From Ruminiclostridium hungatei (lineage in GTDB: Bacteria > Bacillota > Clostridia > Acetivibrionales > DSM-1351): 64,000 nucleotides of DNA. Shown here one piece after another: positions 25,624-33,668 of this stretch (position 1 is its first letter; every line of letters starts with the position of its first letter). The stretch is taken from assembly GCF_002051585.1 (NCBI RefSeq), contig NZ_MZGX01000028.1, forward strand, positions 21,830-85,829. Reading direction: 5' to 3'. The position numbers were made by a program, and so were the translations under genes. A model generated the notes under the pieces. That model was not told the origin of the DNA. It made no database searches and was given only the letters and a program-made list of their open reading frames with translations.

Positions 25624-26511
25624 TTATGTGGGAGTGCCGGTCAGGGTGTCTTCCCTGTCTCCGGGCCTTTCCAGCGTTATTCGTCCAATTTTTCCTCCAC
25701 GGAATTCATCCAGAACTATTGCAGATATCCTGGAATAGTCAATCTGCCCCTTTGAAACAATACAGCCTCTTTTTCTTGCCACAGTCTCCAGCAGCTCCAA
25801 AGGCTCCATACTGATGATACTGTCAGGCTCAAGCTTGAACCTGGTGCACAATTCTGCCGGATATGCTCTTGAGAGCCTTACCAGCAGTTCCATTGCAACC
25901 TCGCTGATATCCATTATGTCGTCCTTTATTGCCCCGGTAAAAGCCAGGTTCATTCCCACTTCCAGATCTTCAAACTTCGGCCACAATATTCCCGGAGTAT
26001 CCAGCAGCTCCATTTCAGAGTTTATTCTTATCCACTGCTTCCCTCTTGTTACACCGGGTCTGTCACCTGTAACAGCAGTAGCTTTGCCTACGATTTTGTT
26101 TATGAAAGAGGATTTTCCCACATTGGGTATACCTACCACCATGGTTCTTACAGGTGTGAAAAGCTTGCCTTTTGCTCTGTCTCTTTCAATCTTTTCAGAC
26201 ATAAGTTCCCTGGCTCTGCTCTTTACCTCATTCAAACCTTTGCCGTTAATAGAATTTATGAGGATACATCTTATGCCCTGACTGGCATACCACTGCACCC
26301 AGTGTTTTGATATCTGTTCGTCCGCAAGGTCTGATTTATTAAAAGCCACAAGCCGCGGCTTGTTGTTCACCAGGGAATTGATTTCGGGATTTCTGCTGCT
26401 GAAAGGAATTCTTGCATCCAGCAGTTCTATTATTACATCTACAAGCTTTAAATTTTCAGCTATAAGTCTTCTGGTTTTTGCCATATGGCCGGGAAACCAT
26501 TGAATATTCAT
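25624..26511 (-). CDS. rbgA: Ribosome biogenesis GTPase RbgA (YlqF)
   Basis: A 295-residue circularly permuted GTPase. It opens with MNIQWFPGHMAKTRRLI, shows NKSD (G4) before the P-loop GIPNVGKSSFINKI (G1) and DTPGILWP (G3), and ends in a helical domain that binds 23S rRNA. RbgA drives late 50S assembly in Firmicutes. GGAG precedes the ATG. It keeps its usual place between lepB/rplS and rnhB. Confidence 0.94.
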   Translation of the reverse strand: MNIQWFPGHMAKTRRLIAENLKLVDVIIELLDARIPFSSRNPEINSLVNNKPRLVAFNKSDLADEQISKHWVQWYASQGIRCILINSINGKGLNEVKSRARELMSEKIERDRAKGKLFTPVRTMVVGIPNVGKSSFINKIVGKATAVTGDRPGVTRGKQWIRINSEMELLDTPGILWPKFEDLEVGMNLAFTGAIKDDIMDISEVAMELLVRLSRAYPAELCTRFKLEPDSIISMEPLELLETVARKRGCIVSKGQIDYSRISAIVLDEFRGGKIGRITLERPGDREDTLTGTPT

Positions 26512-26623
26512 TAAATTCTCCTTAGTATCAACTGCAGCTTTTACAGTTGGATTATAAACATTATCTGTTACTATTGCAGTTATTTATTAAATTATAAAGC
26601 CTTATACATGATACATGCCCCTC

Positions 26624-27295
26624 TTATAAACCGCCCATTTTTGACAACGGCCAGATTCTCACCACAGCCCTTCCAATAACGGCATCCCTGTCAATAGGCC
26701 CTATCTGTCTGGAATCCAGGCTTTGCTCACGGTTATCCCCCATTACAAATATCTTGTCCTCCGGAACGGTAAAAGGAAGCTCCATGCCATGTGAATCCGT
26801 AACACCCTGAGTCTTGACATAGGTTTCATCCAGTTTCTTGAACTCTGCTTCACCGGCAGCTTTTCTGTAAACATAACCTTCTCTTATATCTATCTGATCC
26901 CCGGGAAGGCCTATAACTCTCTTTATATAGTCCACCTCACCGGGATTTCTTATGGGCAGGTATTTGAAAACTCCCTGGAATTGACCTTCTTCATGCATAA
27001 ATACTATAATATCCCCGTGTTTCGGCTGGCTGAAAAAGTATCCCGTCTTGTATACTATAACATTGTGACCTTCAAAAAGAGTGCTTTCCATAGATACCAT
27101 ATTGACCTTATAGGTTGAAAAACCAAAGGCCTTTATCAGCATTGAAATAATAATTGCAGCAACAATTACAAGACACCATTCAAAAATTTCCTTTTTTACG
27201 GAACTTTTCTTTTTTGTTTCTTTATTTAAAACCTGCTTTTCCTTGCCCTCATCCAATATCTTTTCTTTGCTGTCCTCAAAGTTCTGACCATCCAT
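26624..27295 (-). CDS. lepB: Signal peptidase I
   Basis: A 223-residue type I signal peptidase with one N-terminal membrane helix (residues 37-56) after a charged tail. Catalytic parts are VNMVSMESTLFEGHNVIV (Ser nucleophile at SMESTL) and DYIKRVIGLPGDQIDI (general-base Lys), then FVMGDNREQSLDSRQIGPI. It removes signal peptides from exported proteins. It lies between rplS and rbgA, as in many clostridia. GAGGTGA precedes the ATG. Confidence 0.94.
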   Translation of the reverse strand: MDGQNFEDSKEKILDEGKEKQVLNKETKKKSSVKKEIFEWCLVIVAAIIISMLIKAFGFSTYKVNMVSMESTLFEGHNVIVYKTGYFFSQPKHGDIIVFMHEEGQFQGVFKYLPIRNPGEVDYIKRVIGLPGDQIDIREGYVYRKAAGEAEFKKLDETYVKTQGVTDSHGMELPFTVPEDKIFVMGDNREQSLDSRQIGPIDRDAVIGRAVVRIWPLSKMGGL

Positions 27296-27467
27296 AGGAA
27301 AATCACCTCATTATCAATTTTGTTAAGATTTAAGCCAATAAAATAATTACTCAAGCCGTTTCTATTATATATAATTATTTATAATTATACAAATTACATT
27401 TATTTGACACTATTGGCAACACCTTTCACGGTTCTGCCGGCTATGCATGGGCAGGCTGCTGCAAACT

Positions 27468-27501
27468 AAAAACCTAGAGACCGAAGCCTCTAGGTTTTTT
27501 T
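27468..27501 (-). terminator. Intrinsic terminator of rplS
   Basis: AAAAACCTAGAG pairs with CTCTAGGTTTTTTT. It lies 30 bases past the rplS stop, so rplS is isolated from lepB. Confidence 0.85.
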
Positions 27502-27530
27502 GTTGTGTGCCCTTAAAGGACACGTATGAC

Positions 27531-27881
27531 TTATTTCGTTTGAAGTCTTTCCTTAACTTTTGCAGCCTTACCAACTCTGTCGCGGAGATAGTAAAGTTTA
27601 GCCCTTCTGACAACACCTTTTCTTACTACATCGATATGATCGATTCTTGGTGAGTTAACAGGGAATATTCTTTCAACTCCAACACCATAAGATACTCTTC
27701 TTACAGTGAAAGTTTCCTTTAAACCGGAACCCTTCAATGCTATAACAGTACCTTCGAAAACCTGGATTCTTTCCCTGGTTCCTTCCTTGATCTTTGCATG
27801 AACCTTAATAAAATCACCAATTTCCAATTTCGGAAGGTCAGTTCTTATCTGTTCATTTTCAATTGATTTCAATATATCCAT
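27531..27881 (-). CDS. rplS: 50S ribosomal protein L19
   Basis: A 116-residue protein; the ATG at 27881 follows AGGAGGAAAT. The L19 core is evident: [51 protein letters not shown] and [20 protein letters not shown]19 lies at the 30S-50S interface. It normally sits directly after trmD; here trmD is about 25 kb away and rplS has its own promoter-like sequence and terminator. Confidence 0.96.
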   Translation of the reverse strand: MDILKSIENEQIRTDLPKLEIGDFIKVHAKIKEGTRERIQVFEGTVIALKGSGLKETFTVRRVSYGVGVERIFPVNSPRIDHIDVVRKGVVRRAKLYYLRDRVGKAAKVKERLQTK

Positions 27882-28039
27882 TCTTGATTTCCTCCTTCCT
27901 CTCCTAGACGTTCGTGCATCCAATGAAACTATTGTTCAACGTAAATGACAACTCAATAAAGTGAAGTCATTTCCTGTGCAGAGGACCATCCGTATTACAC
28001 ACGCAGAATATTATAACACAACAACAAACCTGCTGTAAA
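27882..28039 (-). promoter_or_regulatory. Promoter and leader of rplS
   Basis: On the minus strand TTTACA (28039-28034) and TATAAT (28015-28010) are separated by 18 bases. The roughly 120-nt leader that follows can fold: AAATGAC pairs with GTCATTT, and GTCCT with AGGA. Firmicute rplS genes often have a leader RNA bound by L19; I cannot confirm that class here. Confidence 0.5.
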
Positions 28040-28057
28040 GTATAATTTTTATAAGCC

Positions 28058-28588
28058 TCAGAGCTGTTTCTTTTCAAAATCCTTGTACAGCAGGCTGGGT
28101 TGTATCCCTGTGTTGTTCTGATACTTTCCGCTGCTGTATTTATCATATTCCCCTTCAATGGAGTGGTAATAAATCTGACAGATTTCAATGCCGGGATACA
28201 CCTTTATAGGCTGAATGCAGTAAATCTCAAGAGTCCAATAGCCTGAAAAACCCACATCACCAAATCCTGCCGTTACATGGATGAACAAGCCCAGTCTTCC
28301 GATGGAGGATCTGCCCTCCAGCATCGGCACATGATTTACCGTCCTTGTATATTCCTTTGTCCTGCCCAGATAGAGCTTATTGGGTTCAAGTATGAGACCT
28401 TCTTCAGGAATTACCAGGCTTTTTGCCTTGTTTTCCTTTTTCATGTCAAGAAGTGTATCCTCATAAACCAATAATTCATTGTGCAGCCTTAAATTATAGC
28501 TGTTCGGATTCAACTGCTCCGGGTTGAACGGATCTATAAAAATTTCCCTGTCCAATTTTTTCCGTATTTCCTTGCCTGATAAAATCAT
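28058..28588 (-). CDS. dcd: dCTP deaminase
   Basis: A 176-residue trimeric enzyme of the dCTP deaminase/dUTPase superfamily; the ATG at 28588 follows GGGGGG. The motif EGRSSIGRLGLFIHVTAGFGDVGFSGYWTLEI holds the catalytic Glu and the nucleotide-binding residues, and NPNSYNLRL is typical. It converts dCTP to dUTP; some members are bifunctional and yield dUMP. It is monocistronic, upstream of rplS on the same strand. Confidence 0.9.
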   Translation of the reverse strand: MILSGKEIRKKLDREIFIDPFNPEQLNPNSYNLRLHNELLVYEDTLLDMKKENKAKSLVIPEEGLILEPNKLYLGRTKEYTRTVNHVPMLEGRSSIGRLGLFIHVTAGFGDVGFSGYWTLEIYCIQPIKVYPGIEICQIYYHSIEGEYDKYSSGKYQNNTGIQPSLLYKDFEKKQL

Positions 28589-28700
28589 TTGTATCCCCCC
28601 AGTATTCAAATAAGCGATAATCGTATAATACTCCGGTCTGCAGCCCATCTTAAAACCGGTACTTTTAAGTATATCACTAATGGAGTATTGTGAGAATATT

Positions 28701-29759
28701 TTAAAACCTTCCTTTTGAATGTTCCTTCTGGATTTTTGCTATCTGACGCCCCCATTGCTTTTCCTGAAGTCGCAGCTTTCCGTTTCTTTTAGCTTCCAGA
28801 TGTGCCAGCTCCTTCTGGAGCTTTTGCCAGCTTTCCCACCTTTTTTTCTCCAGCTTTCCGGAAGCAAGTGCCTCAACAACAGCGCAGCCCGGCTCATTTT
28901 CATGCCTGCAGTCATGGAACCTGCAGCTTTCAACAAGCTGTTCAATGTCTCCGAACATGATATCCATACCTGTATCAGTTTCCCACAGGGAGAGCATCCG
29001 CATCCCGGGGGTATCAAGTAAAAGGCCTCCTCCCGGCAAAAGCACCAGTTCTCTGTGTGTGGTGGTATGTCTGCCCTTGCTGTCGTCCTGCCGTATCGAC
29101 TGTGTTTTTAAGAGCTCCTCTCCCGCCAGCCGGTTCACCAGGGTGGACTTTCCAACTCCTGAGGAACCCAGAAGTGCAACTGTTTTTCCAGGCAGCAGAT
29201 ATTTTCTGATTTCTTCAATACCCTGACCTGTCACAGAGCTTATGGCAAAAACCTCTACACCCGGCGCAGCAGCATATACCAGACTGGTTTTTTCAGCGGC
29301 ATCCTCGCAGCAGTCCGCCTTGGTGAGCACCACCACCGGCAGGGCTCCGCTGTCCCAGGCGGCAATCAGATACCGTTCAAGCCTCCTTAAATTAAAATCC
29401 CTGTTCAAGGATTGTATCAGAAAGACCGTATCTGCATTTGCCGCTACAACCTGCTCTTTTACTTCAATTCCCGCGGCAGCTCTTGAAAATTTTGTCCTTC
29501 TCTCCAGTACAAACCTTATGACAACACCCGTTCCCTGTAAACTGCTTTCCAGTGCCACCCAGTCTCCCACTGCAAGCTGCATGCTGTCATCCCCCCTGGC
29601 TATGGGTCTGCCGGCAGACAACTCACCTTTGCCGGTGGCAATTCTGAGCTGCTGTCCGAAGTCGGCAATAATACGCCCGGGGAACATGCCCTCGTCAGCC
29701 TTTCTGTTCCATTCTCCTTCAAAATAATCATTCCATCCATAATCTTTTAAATTTATCAT
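28701..29759 (-). CDS. rsgA: Ribosome small subunit-dependent GTPase RsgA
   Basis: A 352-residue circularly permuted GTPase: an N-terminal OB fold, then VVLTKADCC (G4), GSSGVGKSTLVNRLAGEE (G1) and DTPGMRM (G3), and a C-terminal zinc-binding part with CRFHDCRHENEPGCAV. RsgA matures and checks 30S subunits. The ATG at 29759 overlaps the TGA stop of the upstream 49-codon gene (TGATG), implying translational coupling. The C-terminus is Lys-rich. Confidence 0.93.
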   Translation of the reverse strand: MINLKDYGWNDYFEGEWNRKADEGMFPGRIIADFGQQLRIATGKGELSAGRPIARGDDSMQLAVGDWVALESSLQGTGVVIRFVLERRTKFSRAAAGIEVKEQVVAANADTVFLIQSLNRDFNLRRLERYLIAAWDSGALPVVVLTKADCCEDAAEKTSLVYAAAPGVEVFAISSVTGQGIEEIRKYLLPGKTVALLGSSGVGKSTLVNRLAGEELLKTQSIRQDDSKGRHTTTHRELVLLPGGGLLLDTPGMRMLSLWETDTGMDIMFGDIEQLVESCRFHDCRHENEPGCAVVEALASGKLEKKRWESWQKLQKELAHLEAKRNGKLRLQEKQWGRQIAKIQKEHSKGRF

Positions 29760-29908
29760 CAATAATCATCCTTTATAAATTTCTTTTCCGACTGTCTTCT
29801 TTTCTTTTTGTTTTTCAGGTTGTTTTCCTGAATTCTTGTTCTGGGATTAATAACCCAGCTTCCGCGTACTTCTCTCATATAATCAAAGGTACTTTTCTTT
29901 TTAGTCAT
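29759..29908 (-). CDS. Small basic protein coupled to rsgA
   Basis: A 49-codon reading frame with GGAGG 5 bases before the ATG. The product is strongly basic (MTKKKSTFDYMREVRGSW, later NLKNKKKRRQSEKKFIKDDY). Its stop overlaps the rsgA start, so the two are translated together. It could bind RNA or ribosomes given its charge and partner, but I recognise no family. Confidence 0.6.
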   Translation of the reverse strand: MTKKKSTFDYMREVRGSWVINPRTRIQENNLKNKKKRRQSEKKFIKDDY

Positions 29909-30475
29909 AATAGCCTCCATTCTGTGCCATATGCACATTTACAATAAACTGCAGGAATAATCCGGGCTCGTTGCTATTAGCATTCCACCTGGTAAGCAAA
30001 AACATCATTTATCCGGAGCACAAGCCCAAAAAGGGCATAAAAATTCCGCAGATACGACCACCTGCGGAAGAAAAAGACAAATAAAAAAACACGCCAACTC
30101 CGCGTGCACATCCACTCAATAATAAAATCCGGAAACAAAAATAACCTGCTCCAGATCAATACTGATGCTTTTAATTGCATTCACCATTTAGTTGCTCGAA
30201 AGAAGCTGCACTGCAGCAAAGTACGCTAAAAAGCTTTCTTTGCAGGCTGTGCCAATATTAAATTAGCAAAGAGCCACCTCAACAATCAATTTTAAAGACA
30301 TATACCAACAACTCCTTTCGTTAAATTTATTTACAACCTATATAATTATAAGGTATTTTTAAAGCCTCTGTCAATAACATGTTACCTGTATTTTACATAT
30401 TATGATATGAATAGCCGGATGATTGTATAAATTTAAATTCGTTGTTCAATAATATTTAAAAGAGGTGGCATAAAT
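29909..30475. other. 567-base intergenic region without a recognised gene
   Basis: It holds a few hairpins, for example TTCCGCAG/CTGCGGAA near 30046-30071 and CACGC/GCGTG near 30090-30105. A short minus-strand frame at 29977-30180 has no ribosome site and an odd composition. A structured RNA is possible, but I cannot name one. Confidence 0.4.
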
Positions 30476-30754
30476 TTGGGAAAATATATTAAAAATCCTA
30501 TACCGGTTGAGGCAATAGAATATAGTACCGGTATGGAAGACGGCTTTGACGAACTGGATATTGCTGTTAATTCCGGCCTTGACTCAGAGCATTATGAAAA
30601 TCCTGCAGATTTAAATAAAATACCATATATTTATACTCTTGAAGGAAAGCATTATATCAATAAAGGCGACTATATCATAACCGGCGTTGACGGAGAAAGA
30701 TATCCCTGCAAAAGGGAAATCTTTCTGAAAACCTATTCCCCGGCCAATATATAG
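30476..30754 (+). CDS. Small phage-type protein (PGDYG-like)
   Basis: A 92-residue protein with a TTG start preceded by GAGGTGG. The pattern [11 protein letters not shown] at the N-terminus and [35 protein letters not shown] at the end is common in small prophage proteins of unknown function. No other phage gene is beside it, so it may be a remnant or a domesticated gene. It converges on the DUF4231 gene, 4 bases away. Confidence 0.6.
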   Translation: [92 protein letters not shown]

Positions 30755-30758
30755 CTGC

Positions 30759-31205
30759 TCAGGTTTTATCCGGCTTAATCATGCTGAGCTCGGTACTTCT
30801 CCAGTTGCTGTTTTCCTTTTCCAGTATTGAGTTTACTATGCTTATGAGAATTTCTCCCTTGTTCTGGCAGTTATAAGGATTGCAACTGTTAATATACAAA
30901 TCCTTCTGGTGCTTTAATGCTTCAGCCACCATCCTGTACTCAATCCAGAGCTTGTGATAGCCAAAGGTGGCATTAAATGCGGATACTACGGTTATAATCG
31001 ACCCCATGAGGGCCACAATGTATTTAGCTGCCGAAAATGTGTCAATAAACAAAGTTGTAAAGGGTATCAGCGCAGACAGGATTATGTCCAGCACCACCAG
31101 CGTGGTGTAGCGTTTTTTGTTAAGTACGGATTTCTCGTCATAGTAATCCAGATTTCCATTGAGATAGTTTTCTGCATTTCTATCATTCTCTTTTATGTCT
31201 TCCAT
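30759..31205 (-). CDS. DUF4231/SLATT-like two-helix membrane protein
   Basis: A 148-residue protein with two adjacent membrane helices (about residues 33-54 and 63-84) flanked by charged segments. The pattern ENYLNGNLDYYDEKSVLNKKRY, then helices, then KLWIEYRMVAEALKHQKDLYIN-CNPYN matches DUF4231, a SLATT-like family. SLATT-type proteins are predicted pore-forming effectors in nucleotide-signalling defence systems. It follows the TIR gene by 44 bases on the same strand, so the two probably form an operon. Confidence 0.75.
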   Translation of the reverse strand: MEDIKENDRNAENYLNGNLDYYDEKSVLNKKRYTTLVVLDIILSALIPFTTLFIDTFSAAKYIVALMGSIITVVSAFNATFGYHKLWIEYRMVAEALKHQKDLYINSCNPYNCQNKGEILISIVNSILEKENSNWRSTELSMIKPDKT

Positions 31206-31249
31206 AATCTGTTCACCAATCTGTTCCCCCTAAAGCCCACTTTTCCGTC

Positions 31250-31663
31250 TCAGTATTTTAAAATCTGTTCCTCCAGCATTTTGACTACCTTCCCGGGATT
31301 GTTTGAATAGAACACCTTCCTGGCAACTATTGCCCTGGGAATCCTTAAATCTTCATTCACATTTATGCTTTCATCTATTACTACGGGAAGGATTTCTTTT
31401 ATTTTGCTGTTCATAAGCAGCCTTATTGCTTCGTCAAGTTCAAGCCGCACAAATTCACTTTCCAGTGAGTTTCTGGATATAAAAAGCACAAATAAGTCCG
31501 ACTCTCTCAACCTGTCCAGTATAAAATCCATGGAGGTATTTATGTTATAAGGCTGCATGTAAAAAATCAGCCTGTATTTATCAGGCAGTAATCTCATATG
31601 GCTGATAATGCTCTTAATAAAATCATAGTCCTTGCTGCTGCAGGATAAAAATATATTGATCAT
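31250..31663 (-). CDS. Stand-alone TIR-domain protein
   Basis: A 137-residue protein that is a single TIR domain: MINIFLSCSSKDYDFIKSII (strand A and loop), RESDLFVLFISRNSLESEFVRLELDEAI (with conserved acidic residues where NADase TIRs have the catalytic Glu) and KEILPVVIDESI. Bacterial TIR proteins of this kind act in antiphage defence by degrading NAD+ or making cyclic-ADP-ribose signals. No second sensor domain is fused. Its partner is the DUF4231 protein downstream. Confidence 0.8.
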   Translation of the reverse strand: MINIFLSCSSKDYDFIKSIISHMRLLPDKYRLIFYMQPYNINTSMDFILDRLRESDLFVLFISRNSLESEFVRLELDEAIRLLMNSKIKEILPVVIDESINVNEDLRIPRAIVARKVFYSNNPGKVVKMLEEQILKY

Positions 31664-31762
31664 TCAAAGCCTCACCCATTTACGCTGAGAGTCATCAATA
31701 TATTTTATGCTTGTACCCTCTAATACATGCCTGATTAAAAGGTTTTAACCGGCAAATATGCA

Positions 31763-31811
31763 ACGAAACCTATGAATACATATATAAATAATATTTATTC
31801 ATAGGTTTCGT
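31763..31811. repeat. Inverted repeat downstream of the Cys-motif secreted protein gene
   Basis: ACGAAACCTATGAATA (31763-31778) and TATTCATAGGTTTCGT (31796-31811) pair perfectly over 16 bp with a 17-base AT-rich loop. The T-tract is weak, so it could be a terminator for either flanking gene or a small mobile-element relic. Confidence 0.5.
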
Positions 31812-31882
31812 CGGCCGTATAACCGGAGACGGGAAGACTGATGAAAGTTGTCACTTTAAATAAAAAATCAAGTGCATACATA

Positions 31883-32527
31883 TTATTTTAATTTGATTGA
31901 GCTTACTTTCAGCACATTGCCCTCAAGGAAACCTGTAACGGTTATTTCAGGAACTTTCTTGGAGGTTGAAGCAGGGATTATCTTTTCCTTGGCCAATTTA
32001 TGTCCATATGCGTCAAATTTATAATATTTGTAGCTCCCATCCTTCTGCTTCACGGACAAACCATAACCGCTGCTTTCACAATGGGGGCAATTCAGGCAGG
32101 CTGCACCCATTTCAGACGGATTCTCAAGCTTTGGACTGCAATCCGAGTCACCCAGCCAACCAGTATAGGTCTGCTCCTTTGATGGAAGCCTGGTTATAGA
32201 TATTACCTGAACAGTATTGTTTTTTATGTTGCCGTTTACACTGACAGCTTCACCGAGCTTTAGCTTACCGGCTGAAATGAGACTCTTAGCTGCCTTCTGA
32301 CCGGTTGTATCAAATACCATATATTTTTTTGTTCCATCCTTACTGATTGTTTCTATTCCGTACTTATTATTTTTTACTTTTATTATTCCTTTATATATAT
32401 AGCCTGCAACTTTTTTATTTGCGGTGGTTTGCGTCCGGTCTGCACTGGCGGCTTCTGCCAGTATGACGTTAGTGAATGCCAGCGACAGCAGCAAAACCAA
32501 AATTACAATTATTTTTATGGCTTTCAT
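31883..32527 (-). CDS. Secreted protein with conserved Cys motif
   Basis: A 214-residue exported protein; the ATG at 32527 follows AAGGAGG. A signal peptide (MKAIKIIVILVLLLSLAFTN through ILAEAASA) leads to a beta-rich segment (residues 40-105), then a motif region TGWLGDSDCS, CLNCPHCESSGYGLSV and KYYKFDAYGHKLAKEKI. The Cys spacing fits a small family of exported proteins that may bind metal; I do not know a function. It lies 10 bases after the DsbD/TauE-like gene and is probably co-transcribed with it. Confidence 0.65.
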   Translation of the reverse strand: MKAIKIIVILVLLLSLAFTNVILAEAASADRTQTTANKKVAGYIYKGIIKVKNNKYGIETISKDGTKKYMVFDTTGQKAAKSLISAGKLKLGEAVSVNGNIKNNTVQVISITRLPSKEQTYTGWLGDSDCSPKLENPSEMGAACLNCPHCESSGYGLSVKQKDGSYKYYKFDAYGHKLAKEKIIPASTSKKVPEITVTGFLEGNVLKVSSIKLK

Positions 32528-32537
32528 AATAACCTCC

Positions 32538-33569
32538 TTAATCAATAACCTTTATTTTACTTTTTATCATGCCCATCCAGCAGGTGTAGACAATATCTCC
32601 TGCTTTCTCAGGAATAAACTCTATCACATTGTCACCGGGAAGGATTTTCTTTTCGATTTTCAGGTCGGGAATAATTATTTCGTTATTGCATTCATTAAGT
32701 TCTTCTGCTGCTGCCCTCAGGTTCCAGCGTACCTTTATACCTTTTTTAACTACAATAACCGGGTATTCATATGCTTTTATTTCCGAATCTATCAGTTGAA
32801 CTTCCGCCGTAATTCCGGGAGCCGAGGTATATTCATACTTGGACTGTCCTCCAAAAGGTAGGCCCAAATCAATGCCCGCCAGGGCCAAGCCCCTGCCTGA
32901 CATGTTAAAACCCAGAATAAGAATGACTACAGCGCTTATAACAGTTATGATTTTTGAGTGTTTTTTGAATAATGCAGAGTTGACAACCCCAAAAGCAAAT
33001 ACCAGGGGAACTGTTCCCAGTGCAAAAACAAAGGACGAAACTGCACCTGATAATACACTTTTTGTTCCCAGGGCATAAAGCTGTACCATCTGAAGGGGAC
33101 CGCAAGGCATAAGACCGCTTAATAAACCGATTATTAATTTGCTTCTGTATCTGCCTGTAAAGACTTTTTTGGCAATGGAAGAGGGTAAGCTTATATTAAG
33201 CCTTCGTAGTACAGGAAAAACATTCAGCATTTTGATTGACAGCAGTATCATAAAAATTCCTCCCAAAAGAGGAACTATACCTTTCCATATGCCGTGGGGG
33301 CTGAATACGTGGCCTATTCCCCCTGCCAGCCCGCCGATTATTGAGTAGGATAACACCCTTCCGGCATTATAGGCTGCATTGTGTGAAATCCCCTTACCGC
33401 TCATACTGCCGGATAAAACAAGGCCGCCGCACATTCCAATGCAGTGAAAGGCTGTAAGCAGGCCAAACAGGAACAGTAATCCAAGACTTGCCCTGTCTCC
33501 CAGCACAGGGAGGTATTCCAGCGAAAACAGCCTTGTCAGGAAGCCTGTTATATGTGTCAAATGTTCCAA
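32538..33569 (-). CDS. DsbD/TauE-like membrane protein fused to a cupredoxin-like domain
   Basis: A 343-residue protein with six or more membrane helices and metal- or thiol-active motifs FHCIGMCGGLVLSG (first helix) and LMPCGPLQMVQLYALG (fourth helix), typical of the DsbD_2 / sulfite-exporter-like family. Residues 255-343 resemble a cupredoxin-like domain with ECNNEIIIPDLKIEKKI and YTCWMGMIKSKI. Relatives handle copper or periplasmic redox. It lies just downstream of the sulfur-salvage cluster on the same strand, though a link to it is unproven. Confidence 0.75.
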   Translation of the reverse strand: MEHLTHITGFLTRLFSLEYLPVLGDRASLGLLFLFGLLTAFHCIGMCGGLVLSGSMSGKGISHNAAYNAGRVLSYSIIGGLAGGIGHVFSPHGIWKGIVPLLGGIFMILLSIKMLNVFPVLRRLNISLPSSIAKKVFTGRYRSKLIIGLLSGLMPCGPLQMVQLYALGTKSVLSGAVSSFVFALGTVPLVFAFGVVNSALFKKHSKIITVISAVVILILGFNMSGRGLALAGIDLGLPFGGQSKYEYTSAPGITAEVQLIDSEIKAYEYPVIVVKKGIKVRWNLRAAAEELNECNNEIIIPDLKIEKKILPGDNVIEFIPEKAGDIVYTCWMGMIKSKIKVID

Positions 33570-33590
33570 TTCTTCTCCCCCCTGTCTTTA

Positions 33591-33629
33591 GTGGTGCTTT
33601 TAAGTGATGCTTTTAAGTGATGCTTTTAA
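33591..33629. repeat. Three tandem copies of a 13-bp repeat
   Basis: GTGGTGCTTTTAA is followed by two exact copies of GTGATGCTTTTAA. It lies just after the metY stop codon and may vary in copy number. Confidence 0.8.
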
Positions 33630-33668
33630 AGGTAATAGTCCAGTGCTCCGTGCTCCCATGGGCTCATT

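Noticed and set aside
29977..30180. 67-codon minus-strand frame
   Set aside because: No ribosome site, Phe/Trp/Arg-rich composition and overlap with hairpins suggest noncoding DNA.
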